64,000 bases of DNA, from assembly GCA_021809565.1 (NCBI GenBank), contig JAJZKG010000002.1, forward strand, positions 18,828-82,827, in the 5' to 3' direction. The translations under genes and the position numbers were made by a program. The notes under the pieces were generated by a model. The model worked only from the letters and a program-made list of their open reading frames with translations, had not been told where the DNA came from and made no database searches. Shown here one piece after another: positions 7,426 to 14,929 of this stretch (the first letter of the stretch is position 1; each line of letters starts with the position of its first letter). This stretch comes from a bacterium (lineage in GTDB: Bacteria; Patescibacteria; Dojkabacteria; JAKAPS01; JAJZLI01).

Positions 7426-10008
7426 TTAGCGAGGGATGTCTCTAATTCTAGCACCCCTAGATTCCATTTCTTGGAAGTACATTTCAGGATTTGTACATAC
7501 TGGAACTATACGAGAGCCATTTCTCTTGTATACAATAAGTCCTTTCTTCTTCAATATATTTAGAACGGCATCTGATATTGGTTTTAATTTCCTATTCTCC
7601 CCTATAAATGAAGCGTTTAATGTAGTTTGATTAATAACGAAGTCATTTTCTCGCACTTCATCCATTTCTTGTTTTCTTTCTACACCCCTAGCTTCCATTT
7701 CTTGGAAATACATTTCAGGATTTGTACATACTGGGACTATGTGAACGCCATTTCTCTTGTATACAATAAGTCCTTTCTTCTTCAATATATTTAGAACGGC
7801 ATCTGATATTGGTTTTAATTTCGTACTAGTCCCAATAAATATAGTTCTTAATTTATTATCATTAATAACAAAGTCATTTTCTTGTATTTCATCCATTTCT
7901 TGCTTTCTTCTAGCACCTCTAGATTCCATTTCTTGGATGTATCTTTCAGGATTTGTACATACTGGAACTATGTTACTACCATTTCTTTTGTATATGATAA
8001 TCCCTTTATATTTCAATATGTCTAAAACCTCATCCGATATTGGTTTTAATCTCGCACCTCCAATAAATATAGTACTTAATTTATTATCGTTAATAACGAA
8101 GTCATTTTCTTGTACTTCACCCATTTCTCGTTTTTTTTCTACACCTCTAGATTCCATTTCTTGGAAATACATTTCAGGACTTGTACATACTGGAACTATC
8201 TTACTACCCTTTCTCTTGTATACAATAAGTCCTTTTTTCTTCAATATATTTAGAACTGCATCTGACATCGGTTTTAATTTCGTACTATCCCCAATAAATA
8301 TAGTTCTTAATTTATTATAGTTAATAACGAAGTCATTTTCTTGTACTTCATCCATTTCTCGTTTTTTTTCTACACCTCTAGATTCCATTTCTTGGATGTA
8401 TCTTTCAGGACTTGTACATACTGGAACCATATGAGTACCGCTCATTCTATATATGATAATACCTTCTTTTTTTAATATATCTACAACCTCATCTGATAGT
8501 GGTTTTAATTTATGATGATGATCTCCAATAAATGTAGCATTTAATGTAGTTTGATTAATAACAAAGTCATTTTCTTGTACGTCATCTATCTCTCTGGTAT
8601 TTTGTAATTCTTCTATATTTCTTGTTTGGATATTTTCTAACAATTTGGCAAGTTTTATTTCTGCAATGTCAGATATTTTTCTTAATGGTCCCATATATAG
8701 TGTTCCGGAAGGTAGTTGATATACATCTTTAAAAAATTGTGCAAAGTTTCTAGACCACCCAAATTGATCTGTCTGATAGAGGAAGTCTATAACAATTCCA
8801 TATGCTTTGTGGGGATTTCTTCTTGCGAGTCTTCCAGTATATTGAGTATATCTTAGTGTGGAGTCAGTAGGGGATGCCCATACCATTATCTCTGTTGCTG
8901 GAGCATCAAATCCTTCCGAAGCTACATATGGGGAGATTAGGACTTGGACAGATCTTGGATCTTCTCTTGATAGGTTGTATCTCTCTATAGAATCAGTTGT
9001 TGCTATGCCTAGTCCATCATATTGTTCTTTTAAGTTTTTAGCTGACTGTTGGTTCACTGCTATACCCACAGTTACCCCTTTTTCTTTAAGTAATAGCGCT
9101 ATTTTTTCTGCTTCTGTTACAAAGTTTACTGAAATAACAGTTTTGTATCCATCACTTAAGATTGGAATTAAAGTATCCACTATATACTCTTGCAACTCAG
9201 GGTGTTTCCTTATCAGTCTCTCGAGTCTTTTGAAATCTATCTTTCCACTAGGTAGGGTAGGTATATTTTCTATTAATTCTTTGGTATCAATTTGCCTGGC
9301 ATATAATGGAGGAAGTAGCTCTAATTCCTGTGCTTCAGGAAGAGATAGTGTTTCTATAATGGTAAATCCATAGGATTCTGGTATTTTCATCTGTCCTGTA
9401 TGTCTATAAGGTGTTGCAGTAAATCCTACGACCCTCTTAAACTTTTTTATTGCTTCATATCGTTGTTGGGTTCCAATGTTATGTACCTCATCGACTATTA
9501 CAAGATCGTAATCATCAGTGTGTAGTTTCTTTTTCTGAATTCCCTGTATTGTAGTCACTTCAACTTGAGATGATGATCCTATTTTTCCTATACTATAGCC
9601 TTCTAGTTCATCTTCTTCAGAAAGTTCTACATTATTTTCTTGATTATCATCATTTTCTGATTCGATATATCCTTTTAAAGCTCCTGTAGTTTGTTCTACC
9701 AATATAGATTTAGTTCCCGCAATAACGAGTATTCTACTTTGAGGATTAAAAAGTAATTCATCTTGTATAACCTTATGTATTATTCTTCCTTTACCTATAC
9801 CTGTTGCCATGGCTACAAGAGGGTATTTATCTCCTTGTTTAATAGTTTCTAACATTATGTGAATCTTTAAAGCAGTATCTTCTTGCATTTTATCTAGATA
9901 CTCTTGTTGTTCTGGGGTGAGTACACCATCACCTTCAGATCCTGTTAGACCAGGTAGTACTTCAGGCGTTATTGATGTTTTATTAGTTTCTGTATCCAAT
10001 AATTGCAT
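7426..10008 (-). CDS. SF2 DEAD/DEAH-like helicase with five C-terminal tandem repeats
   Basis: This is a predicted ATP-dependent DNA or RNA translocase of 860 residues. Motif I is ATGIGKG (68-74), with Gly instead of the usual Thr/Ser after the lysine. Motif II is DEVH (173-176), motif III TATP, and motif VI QYTGRLARR (about 386-394), so both RecA-like lobes are present. From about residue 473 the protein consists of five consecutive repeats of about 76-77 residues (ENDFVIN...FIG...KLKPISD.VL.ILKKKG...VPVCT.PE.Y.QEME.RG), which I do not recognise as a named domain. A GTG 18 nt upstream is possible, but the -10 box at 10017-10022 would leave it untranscribed, so the ATG at 10008 is chosen. It lies on the opposite strand to its housekeeping neighbours and is divergent from brnTA. 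Its role is unknown; a defence or mobile-element function is only a guess. Confidence 0.85.
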   Translation of the reverse strand: MQLLDTETNKTSITPEVLPGLTGSEGDGVLTPEQQEYLDKMQEDTALKIHIMLETIKQGDKYPLVAMATGIGKGRIIHKVIQDELLFNPQSRILVIAGTKSILVEQTTGALKGYIESENDDNQENNVELSEEDELEGYSIGKIGSSSQVEVTTIQGIQKKKLHTDDYDLVIVDEVHNIGTQQRYEAIKKFKRVVGFTATPYRHTGQMKIPESYGFTIIETLSLPEAQELELLPPLYARQIDTKELIENIPTLPSGKIDFKRLERLIRKHPELQEYIVDTLIPILSDGYKTVISVNFVTEAEKIALLLKEKGVTVGIAVNQQSAKNLKEQYDGLGIATTDSIERYNLSREDPRSVQVLISPYVASEGFDAPATEIMVWASPTDSTLRYTQYTGRLARRNPHKAYGIVIDFLYQTDQFGWSRNFAQFFKDVYQLPSGTLYMGPLRKISDIAEIKLAKLLENIQTRNIEELQNTREIDDVQENDFVINQTTLNATFIGDHHHKLKPLSDEVVDILKKEGIIIYRMSGTHMVPVCTSPERYIQEMESRGVEKKREMDEVQENDFVINYNKLRTIFIGDSTKLKPMSDAVLNILKKKGLIVYKRKGSKIVPVCTSPEMYFQEMESRGVEKKREMGEVQENDFVINDNKLSTIFIGGARLKPISDEVLDILKYKGIIIYKRNGSNIVPVCTNPERYIQEMESRGARRKQEMDEIQENDFVINDNKLRTIFIGTSTKLKPISDAVLNILKKKGLIVYKRNGVHIVPVCTNPEMYFQEMEARGVERKQEMDEVRENDFVINQTTLNASFIGENRKLKPISDAVLNILKKKGLIVYKRNGSRIVPVCTNPEMYFQEMESRGARIRDIPR
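7429..8590 (-). repeat. Five tandem ~230-bp coding repeats in the helicase gene
   Basis: Five head-to-tail units are delimited by the recurring D-E-V/I-Q/R-E-N-D-F codons, whose boundaries fall near 7659, 7889, 8119, 8349 and 8580. Each unit is about 229-231 bp (76-77 codons), so the reading frame is kept. Long stretches are identical between units at the DNA level, which points to recent duplication or gene conversion. Each unit ends with a QEMESRG-type helix and a basic linker. Confidence 0.93.
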
Positions 10009-10016
10009 AACACACA

Positions 10017-10045
10017 ATTGTAACACAGCCTATAATATTTGTCAA
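10017..10045 (-). promoter_or_regulatory. Sigma70-type promoter of the helicase gene
   Basis: On the - strand, TTGACA (10045-10040), a 17-nt spacer and TACAAT (10022-10017) are followed after 8 nt by the ATG at 10008. Transcription should start within a few bases of the start codon. Confidence 0.75.
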
Positions 10046-10109
10046 AATGTATTTAATATATGCAGGTTCAGTAGGTAATAATGATACCTTGGTCGCGATA
10101 TACTGTTAC

Positions 10110-10138
10110 TTGACAAATGTATTACATTGTAATACAAT
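10110..10138 (+). promoter_or_regulatory. Sigma70-type promoter of brnTA
   Basis: TTGACA (10110-10115), a 17-nt spacer and TACAAT (10133-10138) are followed 5 nt later by the ATG at 10144, giving a leaderless toxin mRNA. The core hexamers are identical to those of the divergent helicase promoter. Confidence 0.78.
10118..10136 (+). promoter_or_regulatory. Palindromic operator inside the brnTA promoter
   Basis: There is a perfect inverted repeat, TGTATTACA - T - TGTAATACA, with 9-bp arms around one base. It fills the spacer between -35 and -10 and overlaps the -10. BrnA-type antitoxins are known to autorepress their operons, so this is the expected place for BrnA binding. Confidence 0.7.
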
Positions 10139-10143
10139 ATAGT

Positions 10144-10398
10144 ATGTCAAAGATATCATTATTGAAACTTATTTGGGATGATTGGAATACAGAACATATT
10201 AAAAAACATAGTCTTTCTAGGGAAGAAGTTGAGGAAGCAATACAAAATATAAATGCACATAGGAAAGGTAATAATGGAAGGATACTTTTGATAGGGAGGA
10301 GTGGAACAAGGATATTGTCAATTGTATTAGGACAAAAGATGGAACAAAAATATTATGTTATTACTGCAAGGGATGCAAATAAAAAAGAAAGAATCTAG
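10144..10398 (+). CDS. brnT: BrnT-like ribonuclease toxin
   Basis: BrnT toxins are small RelE-fold ribonucleases neutralised by BrnA. The 84-residue product has the family's opening pattern (LIWDDWNTEHIKKHSLSREEVEEAI), a central strand region with RILLIGRSGTRILSIV, and the closing ITARDANKKER. An upstream in-frame ATG at 10117 exists but lies between the -35 and -10 boxes, so the ATG at 10144, 5 nt after the -10, must be used. brnA follows after 18 nt. The operon sits between a helicase and the rpsB operon and is a likely horizontally acquired module. Confidence 0.85.
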   Translation: MSKISLLKLIWDDWNTEHIKKHSLSREEVEEAIQNINAHRKGNNGRILLIGRSGTRILSIVLGQKMEQKYYVITARDANKKERI

Positions 10399-10416
10399 AT
10401 TCAAGGAGGTTATTAT

Positions 10417-10686
10417 ATGAAAATGAAGAAAAATAATATACCAAAATTTAAATCTATAGAAGAAGAAGCAAAGTATTGGGATACTCATAGTTTCAAAGAT
10501 CACTGGGATGAGCTTGAAGATTTTGATCTTGATGTGGAGCTTGGGAAATCCTTTGATCAAACGTTAATTCTAAGATTGCAGTCTGGGGTAAAGGATAGAA
10601 TAGAAAAGATTGCAAAAAATAAGGGTTTGAATGCATCAACTTTAGCTCGTATGTGGATTATTGAAAAGATCAAGGAGTCTAAATAA
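10417..10686 (+). CDS. brnA: BrnA/CopG-type antitoxin
   Basis: This 89-residue antitoxin has an N-terminal toxin-binding segment of the 'IP.FKSIEEEAKYWDTHSFKDHWDELED' type, common to CopG-like BrnA partners. Its C-terminal ribbon-helix-helix reads QTLILRLQSGVKDRIEKIAKNKGLNASTLARMWIIEKI. It should bind BrnT and the operator at 10118-10136. A strong Shine-Dalgarno site (AAGGAGG) precedes the ATG, whereas the toxin is leaderless. That could favour antitoxin synthesis over toxin synthesis, which is an inference. Confidence 0.88.
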   Translation: MKMKKNNIPKFKSIEEEAKYWDTHSFKDHWDELEDFDLDVELGKSFDQTLILRLQSGVKDRIEKIAKNKGLNASTLARMWIIEKIKESK

Positions 10687-10724
10687 TTAATATTTATAGT
10701 CATAAAAGTTTAATATATAAAAAA

Positions 10725-10752
10725 TTGACTATATAATCATCTATGTTATAAT
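10725..10752 (+). promoter_or_regulatory. Promoter of the rpsB operon
   Basis: TTGACT (10725-10730), 16 nt, TATAAT (10747-10752). Transcription would start near 10760, leaving a leader of about 80 nt before rpsB, unlike the leaderless accessory genes. Confidence 0.7.
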
Positions 10753-10792
10753 ATTCACTATTAAATTAAGCATACTCAAATTTAAATTCCTT

Positions 10793-10809
10793 CCCTTATT
10801 CTATAAGGG
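10793..10809 (+). promoter_or_regulatory. Hairpin in the rpsB leader
   Basis: CCCTTA (10793-10798), a 5-nt loop and TAAGGG (10804-10809) form a perfect 6-bp stem, 32 nt before the rpsB ATG. It could be part of an S2 autoregulatory leader. I cannot match it to a described S2 motif. Confidence 0.4.
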
Positions 10810-10841
10810 CAGATGTTGGGTAGAAGTATAAAGGAGTTATT

Positions 10842-11504
10842 ATGAAACAATTAACAGTAAAAGAATTAATGTCCTCTGGGGTACATTTTGGTCATCAAGT
10901 AAAAAGATGGAATCCTAAAATGGCACCATATATTTATACAGTCTCAAATGGTTCTCATATTATTGATCTTGATAAAACATTGATAATGTTAGATGAAGCT
11001 GTTGATTTTTTGAAGAAAAAGAAAGAGACTGGAAAAATTTTATTTGTAGGCACTAAAGAACAGATCCAAGATATAGTAGCTGAAAAAGCTCAAATATCTG
11101 GAGATTACTATATCAATAAAAGATGGCCAGGAGGCTTACTTACTAATTTCAAAACTGTAAGTTTGAGTCTTAAAAAAATGGATGAATACGAAAAGATTCT
11201 TGCAGAAGGAGATACAGATAGAACTAAATTAGAATTGATGTTAATAGCAAAAGAGAAAGCAAAATTAGATTTGTTATATCAAGGTATAAGAGGTTTTAAT
11301 GGCAAGCCATCTGCACTTTTTGTTGTAGATGTAAAACATGAAATAGTTGCCATGAAAGAAGCTTTAAAATTAGGTATTCCTGTTGTTGCACTAGTTGATA
11401 CTAATGCAGATCCTACTATAGTAGATTATCCTATTCCTGGAAATGATGATGCTATAAAATCTGTAGATATGATCTTAGATTATGTTGTAGAAAATATAAA
11501 ATAA
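10842..11504 (+). CDS. rpsB: 30S ribosomal protein S2
   Basis: uS2 binds the 30S head/body junction. The 220-residue protein has the diagnostic start ELMSSGVHFGHQVKRWNPKM, the central RWPGGLLTNFKT, and the C-terminal PVVALVDTNADPTIVDYPIPGNDDA. It is slightly shorter than the E. coli protein but complete. A clear Shine-Dalgarno site (AAAGGAG) lies 6 nt before the ATG. It is first in the rpsB-tsf-frr-rseP run, 5 nt before tsf. Confidence 0.97.
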   Translation: MKQLTVKELMSSGVHFGHQVKRWNPKMAPYIYTVSNGSHIIDLDKTLIMLDEAVDFLKKKKETGKILFVGTKEQIQDIVAEKAQISGDYYINKRWPGGLLTNFKTVSLSLKKMDEYEKILAEGDTDRTKLELMLIAKEKAKLDLLYQGIRGFNGKPSALFVVDVKHEIVAMKEALKLGIPVVALVDTNADPTIVDYPIPGNDDAIKSVDMILDYVVENIK

Positions 11505-11509
11505 TTAAT

Positions 11510-12115
11510 ATGAAGGTTGACTTAGAGAGTATAAAACAATTAAGAAATAATACTGGGGCTGGTATGGTTGACTGTAAAAAAGCTTTAGAAGAATCTGGGG
11601 GCGATATAGAGAAAGCCGTAGTTCTACTTAGAAAAAAGGGTATTTTAAAAGCTGGGTCTAAAAGTGATAGGATAACTCATGAGGGATTAATTGAATCATA
11701 TATACATCAAAATGGCCGGTTAGGTGCACTAGTTGAGATCAATTGTGAAACAGACTTTGTTGCAAGGACTGAAGTTTTTAAAGATCTTGCACATACTATC
11801 GCTATTCAAGTAGCTAGTATGAATCCTCTCTATATATCTAAAGAAGATGTACCTGATAATGTAAAAGATAAGGAAATTGAAATCATAAAGTCAGATAAAG
11901 ATTTTAAATCAAAACCTGAAAATGTTAGAAACACAATTATAGAAGGAAGACTAGCTAAGTATTATTTACAGGTTTGTTTACTTGATCAGCCTTGTTATAA
12001 GGATGATAAAGTTAAAATAATTGATCTTATAAACAATGCTATATCCAAAACTGGTGAAAATATCAAAATTAGAAGATTTACTAGGTTCGAGATAGGGGAG
12101 GAAGATGGATATTAA
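11510..12115 (+). CDS. tsf: Translation elongation factor Ts
   Basis: EF-Ts recycles EF-Tu by nucleotide exchange. The 201-residue protein has the N-terminal UBA-like module with LRNNTGAGMVDCKKALEESGG, and the core NCETDFVAR that contacts EF-Tu. It belongs to the short, single-core class rather than the 280-residue E. coli class. No Shine-Dalgarno site is seen, and the start lies 5 nt after the rpsB stop. Its last 11 nt overlap frr. Confidence 0.96.
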   Translation: MKVDLESIKQLRNNTGAGMVDCKKALEESGGDIEKAVVLLRKKGILKAGSKSDRITHEGLIESYIHQNGRLGALVEINCETDFVARTEVFKDLAHTIAIQVASMNPLYISKEDVPDNVKDKEIEIIKSDKDFKSKPENVRNTIIEGRLAKYYLQVCLLDQPCYKDDKVKIIDLINNAISKTGENIKIRRFTRFEIGEEDGY

Positions 12116-12653
12116 TGAGATAAGATCAAAAATGAATAAAAGCATTGATTTTCTGATCTCAGAGTTAAAAAAATTAAGGACAAGTAAAGCGAGTGCATCA
12201 TTAGTTGAAGATATTAGAGTAAATGTATATGAATCTCATATGCCTATTTCTCAACTTGCAACAATTATAATACCAGAACCTAATGTAATTTTAATCCAAC
12301 CATGGGATAAAAATAATGTCTCTGCTATTAAGGAATCTATCTTAAATGCAAGTATTGGTATTAATCCGGTAGAAAGTGATGATAGCATAAGATTGGTTCT
12401 CCCTCCGTTATCTGAAGAAAGGAGAAAGGATTTTGTTAAAATATTAAATAATAAGGTTGAGGCCTCAAAGGTTTCATTAAGGAGTATAAGGAAGGAATAT
12501 ATTGATGGTTTAAAAAAAGATAAAGAAGGGAATAATATTAGTGAAGATGAATATAATAGAGATGTTGATCATATAGATAGTTTAATTAAAGAAATGAATA
12601 TTGAGATAGATAAAATATTTGAAGAAAAAAAGAAAGATTTATTAGAGATTTGA
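12105..12653 (+). CDS. frr: Ribosome recycling factor
   Basis: RRF splits post-termination ribosomes with EF-G. The 182-residue length is normal. Recognisable segments are the N-terminal three-helix domain with LRTSKASASLVEDIRV, the IPEPNVILIQPWDKN stretch, LPPLSEERRKDFVK, and the C-terminal helix SIRKEYIDGLKKDKEGNNISEDE. It overlaps tsf by 11 nt, so the two are probably translationally coupled. The stop is UGA, evidence that UGA is not recoded here. Confidence 0.96.
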   Translation: MDINEIRSKMNKSIDFLISELKKLRTSKASASLVEDIRVNVYESHMPISQLATIIIPEPNVILIQPWDKNNVSAIKESILNASIGINPVESDDSIRLVLPPLSEERRKDFVKILNNKVEASKVSLRSIRKEYIDGLKKDKEGNNISEDEYNRDVDHIDSLIKEMNIEIDKIFEEKKKDLLEI

Positions 12654-12657
12654 TTCT

Positions 12658-13812
12658 ATGGTTATAGGTATAATTACTTTTTTCATATTTATAATACTTT
12701 TAAGTGTCCTCGTTATTATACATGAGTGGGGTCATATGTTTGTTGCTAAAAAAAGAGGAGTTGTTGTTAAAACATTTGCTGTCGGATTTGGCAAGAAGAT
12801 ATATTCTAGAAAAAAGAACGGTATAGAATATAAGATTAATCTTTTGCCTTTTGGAGGTTATGTTAGTCTACTTGGAGATGATGATTTTAATAGTACAGAA
12901 GAAGGATCTTTACCACAAGCTACAGCATTATCTAAATTCCTAATTACTGTTGCTGGAGCTTTTATGAATTTTTTACTTGCACTAGTTTTCCTTTTTATAT
13001 TTCTTATTGTTGTTAATTTCAAGTTTTATTATTCTAACATTATCCCTAATTTTAATTTTGCATATGGTACTAATGTTAATAATGTAATATTCTCTGCAGT
13101 TCCTAAAGATACTACGTCCTCAGCGTTGAAAGATAAATTAACTAACAATTATCTATTATTATCTGTTGATGGTAAAAAAATAAATAATCCTGTTCAAGTT
13201 GAAAAAATAGTTGATCAAAATAAAGGAAAATCACTAACATTTAAATATCAAGTTGTAAAATCTTTAAATCTTTTTGGTGTTAAATTGGGTAGTGTTCAAG
13301 AAAAAACTTTAATAGATAGAAAGACATACCCTAAGTTTTCAGGCCCTGTAGGAATATCTCTCCTTCAAATATCTCATATAGAGTTTCCAACCCTGGCTTC
13401 TAAAATTGGTGCAGTTATAACATTTCCATATGATTTGATGCAACTAACTTTTACTGGATTAGGATATCTTATACATCAAGCCGTAGTACACAATAATAGT
13501 TCCATAATAACAACACAAGTTGCAGGTCCTGTAGGTATTTATATGTATACAAATATATTATTCCAGAGTGATGGGGTCGCAGGATTACTCTTTATATTCG
13601 GAATTATTTCTCTTTCACTTTCAATAATGAATTTATTACCAATACCACCCCTTGATGGATTTTATGTTTTACTTGCAATATTGGAAGGTATTTTTAAATT
13701 TAAACCTAATGCTAAATTCTTATATTATGTCTCAATAATTGGAATAACATTTTTCATTATTCTTATGGTATTAGTGACATTAAATGATTTAGTGAATTTT
13801 AAAATTATCTAA
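12658..13812 (+). CDS. rseP: Site-2 protease family zinc metalloprotease (RseP/S2P)
   Basis: This intramembrane zinc protease has 384 residues. The catalytic HEWGH motif is at residues 22-26 in the first membrane helix, and the conserved LDG is at 332-334 near the C-terminus (IPPLDGFYVL). Further spans surround residues 100-120 and 300-380. The middle PDZ-like region (about 130-220) is weakly conserved and lacks an obvious GLG carboxylate-binding loop. In other bacteria such proteases cleave anti-sigma factors or signal-peptide remnants; the substrate here is unknown. It follows frr by 4 nt. Confidence 0.9.
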   Translation: MVIGIITFFIFIILLSVLVIIHEWGHMFVAKKRGVVVKTFAVGFGKKIYSRKKNGIEYKINLLPFGGYVSLLGDDDFNSTEEGSLPQATALSKFLITVAGAFMNFLLALVFLFIFLIVVNFKFYYSNIIPNFNFAYGTNVNNVIFSAVPKDTTSSALKDKLTNNYLLLSVDGKKINNPVQVEKIVDQNKGKSLTFKYQVVKSLNLFGVKLGSVQEKTLIDRKTYPKFSGPVGISLLQISHIEFPTLASKIGAVITFPYDLMQLTFTGLGYLIHQAVVHNNSSIITTQVAGPVGIYMYTNILFQSDGVAGLLFIFGIISLSLSIMNLLPIPPLDGFYVLLAILEGIFKFKPNAKFLYYVSIIGITFFIILMVLVTLNDLVNFKII

Positions 13813-13840
13813 AAGTAATAATCCCAGTATAAAACAATTT

Positions 13841-13869
13841 TTGTCTGTAGTTTTATTTTATGGTATACT
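13841..13869 (+). promoter_or_regulatory. Promoter upstream of the HIT-rpsU operon
   Basis: TTGTCT (13841-13846), 17 nt, TATACT (13864-13869), with the gene start 37 nt later. The 19 nt ending in TATACT are identical to those upstream of the dksA-like gene at 45142-45160. Confidence 0.62.
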
Positions 13870-13906
13870 TTATTAGTGTGATTCTTTTTGGTACTGAATA
13901 GTTATT

Positions 13907-14236
13907 ATGCAGGATGATTGTATTTTCTGTAAAATTATAGATAAAAAAATTGATGCAGAAGTATTATATGAGGACGAAGATTATATAGTGTTTTCAGATA
14001 TTAATCCTTCTGCTGAGATTCATAAATTAATAGTTCCAAAGGAACATATCAAAAATTTAGAAGATGTATCTGAGGATTTATGGGGTAAATCTTCTTTAGT
14101 TATACAAAAAATTGTTAAAAATTTAATGTTAGATAATTTTAAAGTAGTAGTTAATAATGGTGACAAGCTACAAATGGTTAAACATTTACATATACACATT
14201 GTAAGTGGAAAAAATATAAATGATAAAGTAAATTAG
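13907..14236 (+). CDS. HIT family nucleotide hydrolase
   Basis: HIT proteins hydrolyse or transfer nucleoside phosphates, commonly purine nucleoside phosphoramidates. The 109-residue protein starts with the typical CIFCKIIDKKIDAEVLYED and carries the histidine triad HLHIH (H93, H95, H97) in a KHLHIHIVSG context. The family average is slightly longer, so the C-terminus is short. It heads an operon with rpsU. The physiological substrate cannot be read from the sequence. Confidence 0.92.
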   Translation: MQDDCIFCKIIDKKIDAEVLYEDEDYIVFSDINPSAEIHKLIVPKEHIKNLEDVSEDLWGKSSLVIQKIVKNLMLDNFKVVVNNGDKLQMVKHLHIHIVSGKNINDKVN

Positions 14237-14249
14237 GAGGTGAATTTTT

Positions 14250-14477
14250 ATGGCAATAATAGTAAGAGATAATGAGGTTTTTGAATCCGCATGGAAGAGG
14301 TTTATGCGCGAAATTATTAGTAATGGGGTTATAGAAGAGGTAAAGGATAGATCTTATTACAAAAAACCATCCGTTGAAAAATCCGCTCTAAGGAGAGAAT
14401 TTAAAAAAAGAAAAACAAGACATCATAGAGCCATGAGAAAAGTTAGAAGTAAATATGGTAAAGGATTTTCTATGTAA
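14250..14477 (+). CDS. rpsU: 30S ribosomal protein S21
   Basis: bS21 helps mRNA engagement on the 30S platform. The 75 residues follow the family pattern: RDNEVFESAWKRFMREI near the start, RSYYKKPSVEKSALRREFKKRKTRH in the middle and a basic tail. One of the best Shine-Dalgarno sites in the window (GGAGGTGA) lies before it. This is notable because most neighbours have none and bS21 promotes Shine-Dalgarno use. It is 13 nt after the HIT gene. Confidence 0.94.
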   Translation: MAIIVRDNEVFESAWKRFMREIISNGVIEEVKDRSYYKKPSVEKSALRREFKKRKTRHHRAMRKVRSKYGKGFSM

Positions 14478-14491
14478 ATAGTATCAAGGTA

Positions 14492-14929
14492 ATGTATCAA
14501 AAGTTGCAAAATGATATGAAAATTTATATGAAGAACAAAGACAGTTTTAGACTGTCTGTTCTTCGTTTATTACTTTCGGATATCAAAAATGAAAGTATAG
14601 CTGCACATGTGGATGTACCTTCTGATGACCTTGTATTTAAAGTTATAGCCAAAAATATAAAACAAAGGGAAGAAAGTATTAAGTTATATAGAGATGTTAA
14701 TAATGTAGATTTAGCAGATAGCGAAGAGAAAGAACTTATTTTTCTTCAAGAGTTTATGCCTCAACAATTATCAGATCAAGAATTAGAAGATATAGTGAAA
14801 TTAGAAATTGGAAAAATTGATGATTTTAAAATGCAGGATATGGGTAGAATTATTGGTAAAATCTCTAAAGATTTTCCAAACAGAGTTGAAGGAAAGAGAA
14901 TAAGTGATGCTGTGAGAAAATTTTTATGA
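14492..14929 (+). CDS. yqeY: YqeY/GatB-tail family protein
   Basis: YqeY proteins resemble the tRNA-binding tail of GatB amidotransferase. Their exact role is unresolved. The 145-residue protein matches with the start LQNDMKIYMKNKDSFRLSVLRLLLSDIKN, the middle KQREESIKLYRD and FLQEFMPQQLSDQELEDIV, and the C-terminal VEGKRISDAVRKFL. The rpsU-yqeY neighbourhood is widespread in bacteria. It overlaps ybeY by 4 nt (ATGA). Confidence 0.92.
   Translation: MYQKLQNDMKIYMKNKDSFRLSVLRLLLSDIKNESIAAHVDVPSDDLVFKVIAKNIKQREESIKLYRDVNNVDLADSEEKELIFLQEFMPQQLSDQELEDIVKLEIGKIDDFKMQDMGRIIGKISKDFPNRVEGKRISDAVRKFL

Noticed and set aside
7429..8590. CRISPR array
   Set aside because: The units are about 230 bp, fully coding and without spacers.
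7436..9373. Several long + strand ORFs opposite the helicase
   Set aside because: They are shadow frames of the repetitive helicase gene and match no known protein pattern.
7426..10008. Restriction subunit of a type III restriction-modification system
   Set aside because: The helicase core is compatible, but no methyltransferase gene or nuclease motif is present in or beside it.
10009..10026. GTG start for the helicase, six codons upstream
   Set aside because: It lies within or upstream of the -10 hexamer at 10017-10022, so it would not be transcribed from this promoter.
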